Below, in pieces: positions 34,193 through 42,307 of a stretch of 64,000 bases of DNA (the first letter of the stretch is position 1; every line of letters begins with the position of its first letter). The notes beneath the pieces are model-generated. The model ran no database searches. It saw only the letters and a list, made by a program, of their open reading frames with translations, and was not told where the DNA came from. The position numbers were made by a program, and so were the translations under genes. This DNA is from Candidatus Firestoneibacteriota bacterium. GTDB taxonomy: Bacteria > Oederibacteriota > D2-FULL-39-29. The stretch is from NCBI GenBank assembly GCA_026388015.1, contig JAPLKO010000063.1, positions 34,856 to 98,855 on the forward strand, given 5' to 3'.

Positions 34193-34780
34193 TTATTTGT
34201 ATCTTCGTATAATCCCGACAACCTTTCCCGCTATTTTTATATTTTTTGCAACTATAGGCTCGTACTTCGGGTTTTCCGCTGTCAGCTTAACTCCGGCGGA
34301 GGTTTTGGAAAATCTTTTTACCGTTGCTTCGTCGTTAATAATTGCCGCTACAATATCTCCGTTTATCGCTGTTGCCTGTTTTTTTACAAAGACAATATCT
34401 CCATCAAATATGCCTGCGCCCGTCATACTGTCACCTTTTACCTTTAAAGCAAAGAGGTTGTCGATATTTGAAAAAATATGCCCCAGATCTATTGTATCTT
34501 CAATATTTTCGATAGCTTCTATGGGCTTTCCGGCGCTAATTCTGCCCAGAAGGGGTATGCCGGTGTTTTTTCTCGCAATAAAGATACCCCTGGAAAGTCC
34601 TTCTTTAAGCTTTAAATATCCGGCCGCTTCAAGTTTTTTCAGGTGATACCGGATTGTCCAGGTTGACTTAAGTCCTGCTTTTTTGCAGAGTTCCCTTAAG
34701 GTGGGGGTATGGTCGTTATCTTTTAACCAGGCGGTTAAGGAGTCAAGTACTTTTTTTTGCGCCCCTGTTATATTTTGCAT
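34193..34780 (-). CDS. lexA: LexA repressor
   Basis: 195 residues. N-terminal winged helix (about 1-65: TPTLRELCKKAGLKSTWTIRYHL), the Ala83-Gly84 cleavage site in ISAGKPI, and the Ser118-Lys155 dyad (GDSMTGAGI and DEATVKRF). RecA-stimulated self-cleavage would release the operon lexA-X-dinB. AAAGGAG precedes the ATG by 5 bases. A perfect-arm palindrome sits in its promoter, consistent with autorepression. Confidence 0.96.
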   Translation of the reverse strand: MQNITGAQKKVLDSLTAWLKDNDHTPTLRELCKKAGLKSTWTIRYHLKKLEAAGYLKLKEGLSRGIFIARKNTGIPLLGRISAGKPIEAIENIEDTIDLGHIFSNIDNLFALKVKGDSMTGAGIFDGDIVFVKKQATAINGDIVAAIINDEATVKRFSKTSAGVKLTAENPKYEPIVAKNIKIAGKVVGIIRRYK

Positions 34781-34854
34781 AAAGCTCCTTTAAAAGCAAT
34801 CTAAGTTTCGGTTTGCCGGATCATCTGTTTTGCTCAATTATAGCGCCGGTAAAG

Positions 34855-34883
34855 AGTGTAGCACAAATGTGCTATATTGTCAA
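34855..34883 (-). promoter_or_regulatory. SOS promoter with LexA-type operator
   Basis: Minus strand: TTGACA (34883-34878), 17-base spacer, TACACT (34860-34855). The spacer carries TAGCACAAATGTGCTA (34859-34874), with perfect 7-base arms TAGCACA/TGTGCTA, overlapping the -10. Best candidate for the SOS box of this organism; it differs from both the CTGT-type and the GAAC-type boxes. Confidence 0.8.
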
Positions 34884-35055
34884 CAGCGGAGAAAACGGCC
34901 GGTCTTTTCAATTTAATCCGTAGAGGCGGCTTCCGGAAACAGTCTTAATAAGCTGTTATAAATGGTGGAGTTTTAAATAGTTAAAGCGGCCGCATTTATG
35001 CTAAAATATATTTCTTAGCGGGTGTTTTTCTGGAATATCTATTTCGGGGGAAAGG

Positions 35056-37197
35056 ATGGAGCGTTTTAAGCTAAAGGTTACTCCTGTTGCCGATAAGAAA
35101 TCTATTGTCAGGTTTGGCAATGCAAGGTTTACAATATTAAAGGACCGTCTCATACGGTGCGAGTATTCTTATGACCGTAAATTTGAAGACGGAGCGACCC
35201 AGCATTTCTGGTTCCGCCGCCAGCCCCGGGTTCTGTATAAAGCAAAGAGCACAGGAAAAATACTGGAAATCAGTACAGATAAACTTATCCTTACCTACCT
35301 GGAAACCGACGAGGGTTTTACCCCGGCAAATCTCTCCATAATGCTTCGCGCTGCCGGTACGGTCTGGAAATTCGGCGATATAGACGATAAAAATCTGCTG
35401 GGAACGGCAAGAACACTCGATAATTGCCACGGGGATTTTGATCTGCGCGGGCTGCATAAACTGCGTCTCAAACCGGGGCTGCTCTCCCGTTCCGGCTGGG
35501 CCGTACTTGACGACAGCCTCTCTCTTGTCTTTGATAAATTCGGTTTCTTGCGTCCCTGGAGAAACAGAAATACCGATATATATTTTTTTGGCTACGGCGA
35601 GGACTACAAAGCTTGCCTTATTGATTATTACGCCATAAGCGGCAACGTGCGTATGATTCCCAAATGGTCTCTTGGTATCTGGTGGAGCCGCTGGCAGAAG
35701 TATAAACAAGAGGAGCTGGAGCAAGTAGCCGCCGAATTCGAAGAAAACGGAGTGCCGCTCTCGGTTTGCGTTGTGGATATGGACTGGCATCTGCCGGGCT
35801 GGACCGGCTACACCTGGAATCCTGAATATTTTCCGGAGCCAAAAGGTTTTTTTAAAAGACTGCACGCGAAAAATATCCACGCCTGTCTAAATCTTCATCC
35901 CTCCAAAGGTGTCGGACCTCACGAGAAAATGTATTCCAAACTGGCCAAATATCTGGGCCGGGATCCTGAAAAAAAAGAACGTATTCCTTTTGATCTTTCT
36001 GATAAAAAGTTCATACGGGGGTATTTTGATTATCTGCATCATCCGCTGGAAAAAGACGGCGTTGATTTCTGGTGGATTGACTGGCAGCAGGGAACGGAAT
36101 CAAGTATATCTGGGCTTGATCCTCTCTGGTACCTTAATCACCTCCACTCTGCGGACCTGGCGAGAGGCGGTAAAAAAAGGCCGATTAATTTTTCAAGATG
36201 GGGGGATAACGGCAGTCACAGGTATCCGGTCGGTTTTTCGGGAGATACCCTTGCCACCTGGAGCTCTCTCAAGTATCAAATTTACTTTACCGCAACAGCC
36301 TCAAACATCGGCTATGGCTGGTGGAGTCACGATATCGGGGGTTTTGCGCAGCACTGGAGGGATGATGAACTCTATACGCGCTGGGTTCAGTTCGGCTGCT
36401 TCTCTCCAATTTTTCGATTTCATAACTCCGGAGATCCCAGACTTCATAACCAACCCTGGACCAAGGCTCCGGCTTTCAGGGATGCGGCTATCGCTGCGCT
36501 TAAATTGAGAAGGCAGCTGCTTCCTTATCTTTATACCTCAGCCTGGGAAAACAGGTGCGGCGGTCTGCCGCTACTTAGGCCCATGTACTATGAAACCCCG
36601 GGGGAAGAGAAGGCGTATCTTTTTCCAAATCAATATTACTTCGGGGACCGGCTTATCGTTGCGCCTTTTGACGAAGCCGCGGACGGGAATACCGGTTATA
36701 CAAGCAAAGATGTTTGGCTGCCGGCAGGAAATTGGTATAATTTCTTCAACGGTAAAAAATATAAAGGCGGAAAGATTCAGGAGATTCGCGGGGGTCTAAA
36801 AGACATTCCGGTCTTTGCGGCCGCCGGAGGCATTATTCCTCTGCAAAATGAAGACGGCTCCCTGGACCTTGTCCTTTTTAGAGGCAGCGGTTTCTGTGAG
36901 ATTTATGATGATGACGGCGAAACTTTGGACTACAAGAGCGGGAAGTATATAGTTTTTGACTGCAGGAGCGACTGGCAAGAAAAAAAATTGACCTTTTCCT
37001 TAAAAAAGAAAAGAGGCGGGCTGAAAAAGAAGGTAAGGCTTACTGCGGTGCTCCGGGGACTGTCCGCTGCCGGTATTTTAGACGCAACCGTAAACGGAAA
37101 ACCTGCAACAAAAGTTGAAGCTGCCGCCGGAGACTTGAGAATAGAAGGCATGTATTATAGCGGAGCTCCACTTGAGCTGACAGTACTTTTCAAGTAA
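35056..37197 (+). CDS. Glycoside hydrolase family 31 (alpha-glucosidase/alpha-xylosidase type)
   Basis: 713 residues, no signal peptide, so cytoplasmic. N-terminal beta-sandwich (1-190), TIM barrel (about 200-540), then C-terminal beta domains (DUF5110-like). Nucleophile Asp342 in WWIDWQQG and acid/base Asp397 in FSGDTLATW; the RFHNSGDPRLHNQPW loop also fits. Retaining exo-alpha-glycosidase; the specific sugar is not readable. WQQG in place of WNEP/WMDF is seen in a distinct GH31 subset with (F/W)xxDWQQG. GGGGG/AAGG precede the ATG closely. Confidence 0.92.
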   Translation: MERFKLKVTPVADKKSIVRFGNARFTILKDRLIRCEYSYDRKFEDGATQHFWFRRQPRVLYKAKSTGKILEISTDKLILTYLETDEGFTPANLSIMLRAAGTVWKFGDIDDKNLLGTARTLDNCHGDFDLRGLHKLRLKPGLLSRSGWAVLDDSLSLVFDKFGFLRPWRNRNTDIYFFGYGEDYKACLIDYYAISGNVRMIPKWSLGIWWSRWQKYKQEELEQVAAEFEENGVPLSVCVVDMDWHLPGWTGYTWNPEYFPEPKGFFKRLHAKNIHACLNLHPSKGVGPHEKMYSKLAKYLGRDPEKKERIPFDLSDKKFIRGYFDYLHHPLEKDGVDFWWIDWQQGTESSISGLDPLWYLNHLHSADLARGGKKRPINFSRWGDNGSHRYPVGFSGDTLATWSSLKYQIYFTATASNIGYGWWSHDIGGFAQHWRDDELYTRWVQFGCFSPIFRFHNSGDPRLHNQPWTKAPAFRDAAIAALKLRRQLLPYLYTSAWENRCGGLPLLRPMYYETPGEEKAYLFPNQYYFGDRLIVAPFDEAADGNTGYTSKDVWLPAGNWYNFFNGKKYKGGKIQEIRGGLKDIPVFAAAGGIIPLQNEDGSLDLVLFRGSGFCEIYDDDGETLDYKSGKYIVFDCRSDWQEKKLTFSLKKKRGGLKKKVRLTAVLRGLSAAGILDATVNGKPATKVEAAAGDLRIEGMYYSGAPLELTVLFK

Positions 37198-37209
37198 AAG
37201 CGTTGCTGC

Positions 37210-37238
37210 TTGCCGTAAAAAATCGTTTATGCTATAAT
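37210..37238 (+). promoter_or_regulatory. Sigma-70-type promoter
   Basis: TTGCCG (37210-37215), 17-base spacer, TATAAT (37233-37238), leading to the 37265 gene. Confidence 0.65.
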
Positions 37239-37264
37239 GCGTAGACAAAAAACAGGAGCTTCTG

Positions 37265-37717
37265 ATGAACACTATAATTAAATATGTGGCGGATAATTTT
37301 TTAGAAAAAATTACAAAACCCGGGCTTATTAAGAAGGTTCTGCTGACAGCCTTCGTAACGCTGGTTTTAACGCAGCTTTTTATTTTTTTTGTTATTGTGG
37401 CTGCGCGGGTTAATCCGGCGGATTCCTATATAGAGGCTTTTAAGGCTCTCCTGAATTGCCGCGCCTGCGGCATAATAATCCTTTGGGAGATGCTCATAAC
37501 AGCTCTGGGACTCCTGCTGCTTAAATTTAAAATACTTGTTTTTGTTCTTAGTTCTTTTATACTTCTGGCAGGGGTGTTAATTCTTAGAAGAATTCCCGAG
37601 GAGCGGTATGAACAGGGAACGCTGTCCGCGCTTTTTCTGATTTTTGCCGCGCCGGCGTGTATTCTCGGGCTTGCCCTTTTTGAGCTGCTGCCGTATATTC
37701 TTAGCAACTATTTCTGA
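37265..37717 (+). CDS. Hypothetical four-helix membrane protein
   Basis: 150 residues with four hydrophobic helices (about 26-46, 68-86, 88-107, 121-146) and a short amphipathic N-terminus. CRACG in the loop before helix 2 is the only cysteine pair. AGGAGC precedes ATG by 6-7 bases and a good promoter lies upstream. No family recognised. It is convergent with the next gene, with 66 bases between stops and no strong terminator. Confidence 0.6.
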   Translation: MNTIIKYVADNFLEKITKPGLIKKVLLTAFVTLVLTQLFIFFVIVAARVNPADSYIEAFKALLNCRACGIIILWEMLITALGLLLLKFKILVFVLSSFILLAGVLILRRIPEERYEQGTLSALFLIFAAPACILGLALFELLPYILSNYF

Positions 37718-37783
37718 GCTTTCAAAAAGCAATGGTAAAATATCCCGCCCGGGGCGCAATTATATTCTTACGGCAGAAAGACC

Positions 37784-40255
37784 TCACTTTCCCTGTTTTA
37801 GCTGGCCCAGTACCGAGAGGGCAAAAGCATTCTTTGGATCCACGGTAAGAAGGTACTCGCAGATTTTGACAGCTTCCTCTTTTTTTCCCGCAGCAAAGCG
37901 AATTCTTGCAAGATTTGTATAACTCTCCAGAAAATTCGGGTTTATTTCCAGAGCTCTTTGGAATGATTTTTCCGCCTCGCCCAGTCTGTTTAACCGGAGA
38001 TACGCTACTCCCAGATTGTTGCAGGCTTTCTCGGAAACCGGGTCAATTTTTATAGCCTCCTGATAGTATTCCAGCGCTAAAAGCGGCCTGTTTGTATTCA
38101 AATAGAGGTTGCCCAATCCGAGATAAAGTTCAAACGAAGCGCCAAAGGACAGGCCTTTTTTGTAGGCATATTCTGCTTCTGTCTGCTTTCCTAATTTTTC
38201 ATAAACCATGCCGAGTCCGCGGTAATTTACGGCTTTTTCATTTGAGGCAAGAAGGCCCAAATAAATATTTAAAGACCCGGCTGTATTTCCGGTATTAAAA
38301 TAAGCGCCTGCAAGATTATTTGTATACCGTGGTTCGCTCTTATCCAGTCCTGCCGCTTTTCTGTAGGCCTCTACAGCGGCTTTAGCCTCGCCTGTACGTT
38401 CTAAGACCACCCCGTAATTATTCCAGGCCTGAGGTGAATAAGGGTCGAGCTCTACGGCTTTTTTTGACCGGCCCAGAGCACCGGAAAGATTACCGCTTTC
38501 CTGGTTGGAAATACCCAGCATATTTTGAATCTGTTCGTCCTCCCGGCCGTATTCATCTGCTTTTAAAAAATGCTCTTCCGCTTCACCGGTTTTCCCTTTA
38601 AGTCTAAGATATTCTCCCCGGAAATAATGATACTGCGCTATAAGGTTTTTGACTATAGTATCTTTATAAATACCGTCATCTTCCAGGCCGCGAAAAACCA
38701 GCTTAGAATAATCAAAATAGCCGGGTTCTGAATTTTTCCTGATTACTTTAAAAAGGAGCCCCGAAGGAGTTGCGGTATAATCTTTGCTTAATACCGTATA
38801 TATGTCCCGGTGCAGATTGCTTCCCAGTACAAAATATACGGGCCCGCCCGAAGCAAGAAGCAGGTTTTTAATATACTCCCGCCGCGGCAAATAATCGGCT
38901 GCCGGTATTTTTTTAAGCCCGGAATTGTTATTTCTAAAGATAAGTCCGAAATCATCATAAATCACTGTTTCCGGGGATTTTTTTTCGACCATAGTCAAGT
39001 AGGCAACGGAAAAAGCCGTATTGTCCCCGGCTACAAGGAGGCTGCCTTTTTTCTCCAAAGACTTGAGAAGATTAATCCCGTAGTCATACGCAAAGTAGTT
39101 TCTGCTCCTGTCGGAATAAGAATAATTCGAATAAACGCAGAAGAATAAAAGTCCTCCAAGACAGGGAAGCAGTGCTTTGGCCAAAAACCCCGGCAACTTG
39201 CCGTGGAGCTCGCAGGTTCCAAACACCGCAAAAATTATCAGAACCGCATAGGCCGGGAGGAAAAAGACCTCGACCATATAAAGATTCAAAGCGTTCAGCC
39301 AGAAGTTAGTCATCAGTATAATACCGAAAGTTACAAGGAAAAAGGCCAGCAGAAGCGCGAAAAAATAGCTTCTTGTTTTTTTGTAAAATAAAAATGCTCC
39401 GGGGATTGCCAGCAGAAAAGGAATGAAGGTGAACTGCGCTCCCAGAGTCTTAAAAAACCAGGCTGACTGTTTAAAAAAAAGACCGAAAGACCGTATTTTT
39501 TCGCTGATTGCGCCGTACTGCCCGCGGAATACATGATGGAAAAGTCCGGTAAAACTTGAAGGCTCGCCCCAGTTCATAGGCGGCTCCGCCTTTGCCCGGA
39601 AGAGAAGATAAAGATATAAAATAAAAGCGGTAACCAAAGAAACGCCAATTGCCGAGAGGACCAGGCGCAGGCGCTTTGCCGCAAAATCTTTCTTAAGCCC
39701 GGCATAATAACAGCCTAAAAAGACCGGGACTAAAGGCGCAAAAGTATTATGATTTGCAAGACCCAGTCCGGCAACAAGGCCTACTTCTATATAACTCCTG
39801 CGTTTAAGTATCAAAAGAATCAGGGAGACTAAGAGCAAAATGTTTAAAGTGTAAAGACCTCCTTTAGCCTGCACGCTTTGCGCCCAAAAAGTTCTGGAGA
39901 AAGCAAAAATAAGCGCCAGGAGGAAGGCGGAAATTTCAAAGAGCCGGGATTTATAAGCAGTCCTAAAATAGCTGTTAAAGCTTGAGAGCAGGAGAAAAAA
40001 AACAGAACAGGCCAGCGCCCCAAAAAAACCGGCAAGGATGTTTACCCTAAAAGCTATACCTGCAACAGGAATAAACGTCATAATTTTTGACAGTATGGTG
40101 TAAAGCGGATAGCCGGGAGGGTGTGGAATACCGAGAGTATAAGCTGCGGCGACTATTTCTCCGCTGTCTCCGACATATATGGTAGGACAGGCGGTCAATA
40201 TATAGAAAGAGAGGGCAATAACAAATATAATTGCCGGCGCTTTTTTAGCATTCAT
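37784..40255 (-). CDS. DUF2723 glycosyltransferase-like membrane protein with TPR tail
   Basis: 823 residues. About 1-400 is a polytopic GT-C-type region beginning YILTACPTIYVGDSGEIVAAA (shortened here to its core TIYVGDSGE), with the DxGE-type acidic motif, HPPGYPLY and SVQAKGGLYTLN, all typical of DUF2723 (protein O-mannosyltransferase-like) proteins. A soluble stretch follows, then about seven TPRs (540-820; repeats with AWNNYGVVLERTG and LELYLGLGNLY-type helices). The TPR part would be periplasmic. Probably transfers a lipid-linked sugar to surface proteins; the acceptor is unknown. No ribosome site is striking at ATG 40255. Confidence 0.85.
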   Translation of the reverse strand: MNAKKAPAIIFVIALSFYILTACPTIYVGDSGEIVAAAYTLGIPHPPGYPLYTILSKIMTFIPVAGIAFRVNILAGFFGALACSVFFLLLSSFNSYFRTAYKSRLFEISAFLLALIFAFSRTFWAQSVQAKGGLYTLNILLLVSLILLILKRRSYIEVGLVAGLGLANHNTFAPLVPVFLGCYYAGLKKDFAAKRLRLVLSAIGVSLVTAFILYLYLLFRAKAEPPMNWGEPSSFTGLFHHVFRGQYGAISEKIRSFGLFFKQSAWFFKTLGAQFTFIPFLLAIPGAFLFYKKTRSYFFALLLAFFLVTFGIILMTNFWLNALNLYMVEVFFLPAYAVLIIFAVFGTCELHGKLPGFLAKALLPCLGGLLFFCVYSNYSYSDRSRNYFAYDYGINLLKSLEKKGSLLVAGDNTAFSVAYLTMVEKKSPETVIYDDFGLIFRNNNSGLKKIPAADYLPRREYIKNLLLASGGPVYFVLGSNLHRDIYTVLSKDYTATPSGLLFKVIRKNSEPGYFDYSKLVFRGLEDDGIYKDTIVKNLIAQYHYFRGEYLRLKGKTGEAEEHFLKADEYGREDEQIQNMLGISNQESGNLSGALGRSKKAVELDPYSPQAWNNYGVVLERTGEAKAAVEAYRKAAGLDKSEPRYTNNLAGAYFNTGNTAGSLNIYLGLLASNEKAVNYRGLGMVYEKLGKQTEAEYAYKKGLSFGASFELYLGLGNLYLNTNRPLLALEYYQEAIKIDPVSEKACNNLGVAYLRLNRLGEAEKSFQRALEINPNFLESYTNLARIRFAAGKKEEAVKICEYLLTVDPKNAFALSVLGQLKQGK

Positions 40256-40352
40256 AATACAGTTTATTGAATTCCCCGCAAAAAGTCAAACAATTTTCGG
40301 TTCGGCATCAGACTTTTATGTCCGCAGGATGAAAAGGACAGGTCTAATGTTC

Positions 40353-40381
40353 TTTTCCTGTAAATCCTAAAATGGTATAAT
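40353..40381 (+). promoter_or_regulatory. Possible promoter with leaderless layout (DUF192 gene)
   Basis: TATAAT (40376-40381) ends 5 bases before ATG 40387; the -35 (TTTTCC, 40353-40358) is weak. No ribosome site fits between. Confidence 0.4.
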
Positions 40382-40386
40382 ATACT

Positions 40387-40863
40387 ATGAAAATGATAAG
40401 AAAAATATTTAGCCGTCTGCTTTGTACGGCTCTACAGGTCTTGCTTGTACTGTCAGTTCTTGTCTTTCCTCCTCTTGCAAAGAAAATGATTGCCGATCAG
40501 GAAAAAATCAAGAAAGTTTTGGAGATAAAAGACAAAAAACTTGAAGTTGAAGTTGCCGCTACGGCGGAAAAGAGAAGCGCGGGTCTGATGTTTCGTAAAA
40601 ACCTGGGAAAAAACTCCGGCATGCTCTTTGTCTTTGAAAAACCGGCAAAGCCCTCCTTTTGGATGCTAAATACGGAAATTCCGCTTTCTCTTGCATTTGT
40701 CGACGAAAAAGGGCGTATTTTGCAATTTGAAGACATGCAGCCAAAAGACCTTATCCCTGTTTCTTCGAAACAACAAATCCTTTATGTCTTAGAAGTAAAT
40801 AATGGCTGGTTTGAAGCAAACAATATTGTCATAGGCGATATTGTTAAAGGTCTTTTAAAATAG
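40387..40863 (+). CDS. Exported DUF192 protein
   Basis: 158 residues: an N-terminal signal or anchor helix (about 8-30), then a DUF192 domain (about 45-155) with LEVEVAATAEKRSAGLMFRK, SGMLFVFEKPAKPSFWM, and ILYVLEVNNGWFEANNI. The conserved core GLMFR, F.F.....FWM.....LSLAFVD is complete. DUF192 proteins are small secreted or periplasmic beta-barrels of unknown function. It may be leaderless (see promoter); a second Met at codon 3 gives an alternative start. Confidence 0.85.
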   Translation: MKMIRKIFSRLLCTALQVLLVLSVLVFPPLAKKMIADQEKIKKVLEIKDKKLEVEVAATAEKRSAGLMFRKNLGKNSGMLFVFEKPAKPSFWMLNTEIPLSLAFVDEKGRILQFEDMQPKDLIPVSSKQQILYVLEVNNGWFEANNIVIGDIVKGLLK

Positions 40864-40984
40864 CCAAAGCTGTAGCCGCTCTTATTCTCTCTTGGTCGGC
40901 GGTTTTAGCTGTTCATTTGTTGTTTACGGTTTTGCAAAGCGTTGCAGGGCTTCTGCTGCTAAAATTGCGCGGAGCAATAAGCCG

Positions 40985-41013
40985 TTGACAAAGAAGCTTT
41001 GAAAATGTATGAT
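40985..41013 (+). promoter_or_regulatory. Promoter of the tolQ-tolR operon
   Basis: TTGACA (40985-40990), 17-base spacer, TATGAT (41008-41013). The rest of the 216-base gap before tolQ shows no gene. Confidence 0.7.
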
Positions 41014-41079
41014 TAAAAATAATTAAAAAAACATATTAATAAAGATGTCCTAACGCACATCCTTTAAAGGAGGATTTTT

Positions 41080-41778
41080 ATGCCGGAGAATTTGGGTTTG
41101 TTTCAATCGTTGTTAAAGAATGTATGGGCGCTTCTCACCGTTTTGATTCTTGTGGCGCTCTCGGGTGTCTCCATTACTTTTATCGTAGAAAGGTTCTTAA
41201 GATACAAAGCCGCAACCATAAATCTGAACAACTTTTTTAAAAAGTTAAGGAGTATACTTATCAAAGAGGGAAAGTTCGACCGGACCGCTCTCCCCCATGC
41301 AGTTGAGCTTTGCCGGGAATCTCAGAGCCCGGTGGCTGCAATTGCGCGCGCGGCGTTTGAAAATTATCCTTCCACAAAAGAAGAGACCGAAGAAGCGATG
41401 CAGAGAGCCGCTATTGAAGAGATTCAAAATCTGGAAAAGCATACGGTAATCATCGGTACAATCGGCAATGTTTCTCTTTATATCGGGCTTCTTGGCACGG
41501 TAATAGGGGTTACCGAGGCTTTTATGAAACTTGCTGACCAGGGAGGCTCGGGAGGCGTTGGAGTTGTGGGTCCCGGAATTGCCCAGGCGCTTATTGCTAC
41601 TATCGTTGGTCTTTTTGTCGCCATTCCCTCTGTTGCTGCGTACAATCTCTTTGCAAAAAAGATTGAGGATTTTACCGTTGAAATGACCGTAAGATCCACT
41701 GAAATATTAAACCTTTTAGAACCAAAAGATCCTGAAAGATTTAAGAAACAAGAGCTGCAAAAAGAAGCAAGGGGGTAA
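41080..41778 (+). CDS. tolQ: MotA/TolQ/ExbB proton channel protein
   Basis: 232 residues. Three hydrophobic helices (about 17-38, 130-152 and 170-192) with the family block IGLLGTVIGVTEAFMKLA then GPGIAQALIATIVGLFVAIPSVAAYN. It forms the proton channel that energizes envelope processes with TolR/ExbD. AAAGGAGG lies 8 bases before ATG. First gene of a three-gene operon with tolR and a TonB-positioned SIMPL protein, which is not a standard Tol-Pal or TonB arrangement. Confidence 0.93.
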   Translation: MPENLGLFQSLLKNVWALLTVLILVALSGVSITFIVERFLRYKAATINLNNFFKKLRSILIKEGKFDRTALPHAVELCRESQSPVAAIARAAFENYPSTKEETEEAMQRAAIEEIQNLEKHTVIIGTIGNVSLYIGLLGTVIGVTEAFMKLADQGGSGGVGVVGPGIAQALIATIVGLFVAIPSVAAYNLFAKKIEDFTVEMTVRSTEILNLLEPKDPERFKKQELQKEARG

Positions 41779-41785
41779 TGGAGCG

Positions 41786-42208
41786 ATGCTTGATATCAAA
41801 AGAAAAAAAAGAAAAATATTCGCAGAGATTAATATCACTCCTCTTACCGATGTGGCGCTGGTACTGCTCATTATTTTTATGATTACAGCTCCTTTGATTG
41901 TTCAGTCAGGGATAAAAGTAAAGCTGCCGGGCGCTGTCTCCAGCGATGTTACGCCGGAAAGAAATATTGTTCTTACCGTTTCCGGCGACGGAAAAATATA
42001 TTTAGGCAATCAAGAACTGACGCTTAAGGATTTGTTTGAGCCGCTGGCGGCGCTTCTGGCTGTCAGCAAGGCAAAAATTGTAATAATAAACGCCGACACA
42101 AATGTTGCCCACGGAATAGTGATATCGGCTATGGATGTTGCAAGGCAAGCCGGAGCGGAAAAACTCTTTGAATCCACCGAACATAAAAAACCGGAATGGA
42201 GAAAATAG
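41786..42208 (+). CDS. tolR: ExbD/TolR biopolymer transport protein
   Basis: 140 residues. N-terminal INITPLTDVALVLLIIFMIT: one transmembrane helix with the proton-carrying Asp (TPLTDVALVLL), followed by a periplasmic domain (about 45-130). Its start is 7 bases after the tolQ stop. Whether it is TolR- or ExbD-like cannot be settled; the partner gene downstream is not TonB or TolA in the classical sense. Confidence 0.92.
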   Translation: MLDIKRKKRKIFAEINITPLTDVALVLLIIFMITAPLIVQSGIKVKLPGAVSSDVTPERNIVLTVSGDGKIYLGNQELTLKDLFEPLAALLAVSKAKIVIINADTNVAHGIVISAMDVARQAGAEKLFESTEHKKPEWRK

Positions 42209-42307
42209 AAAAAGATAAAGAAAATACGCAGAATTTTATTAGAGGGAGATATTATTAAAAGTAGAAATGTCAGTTTCTGTCTTCCCGGGGGATTTTAAGG
42301 CATGGCA

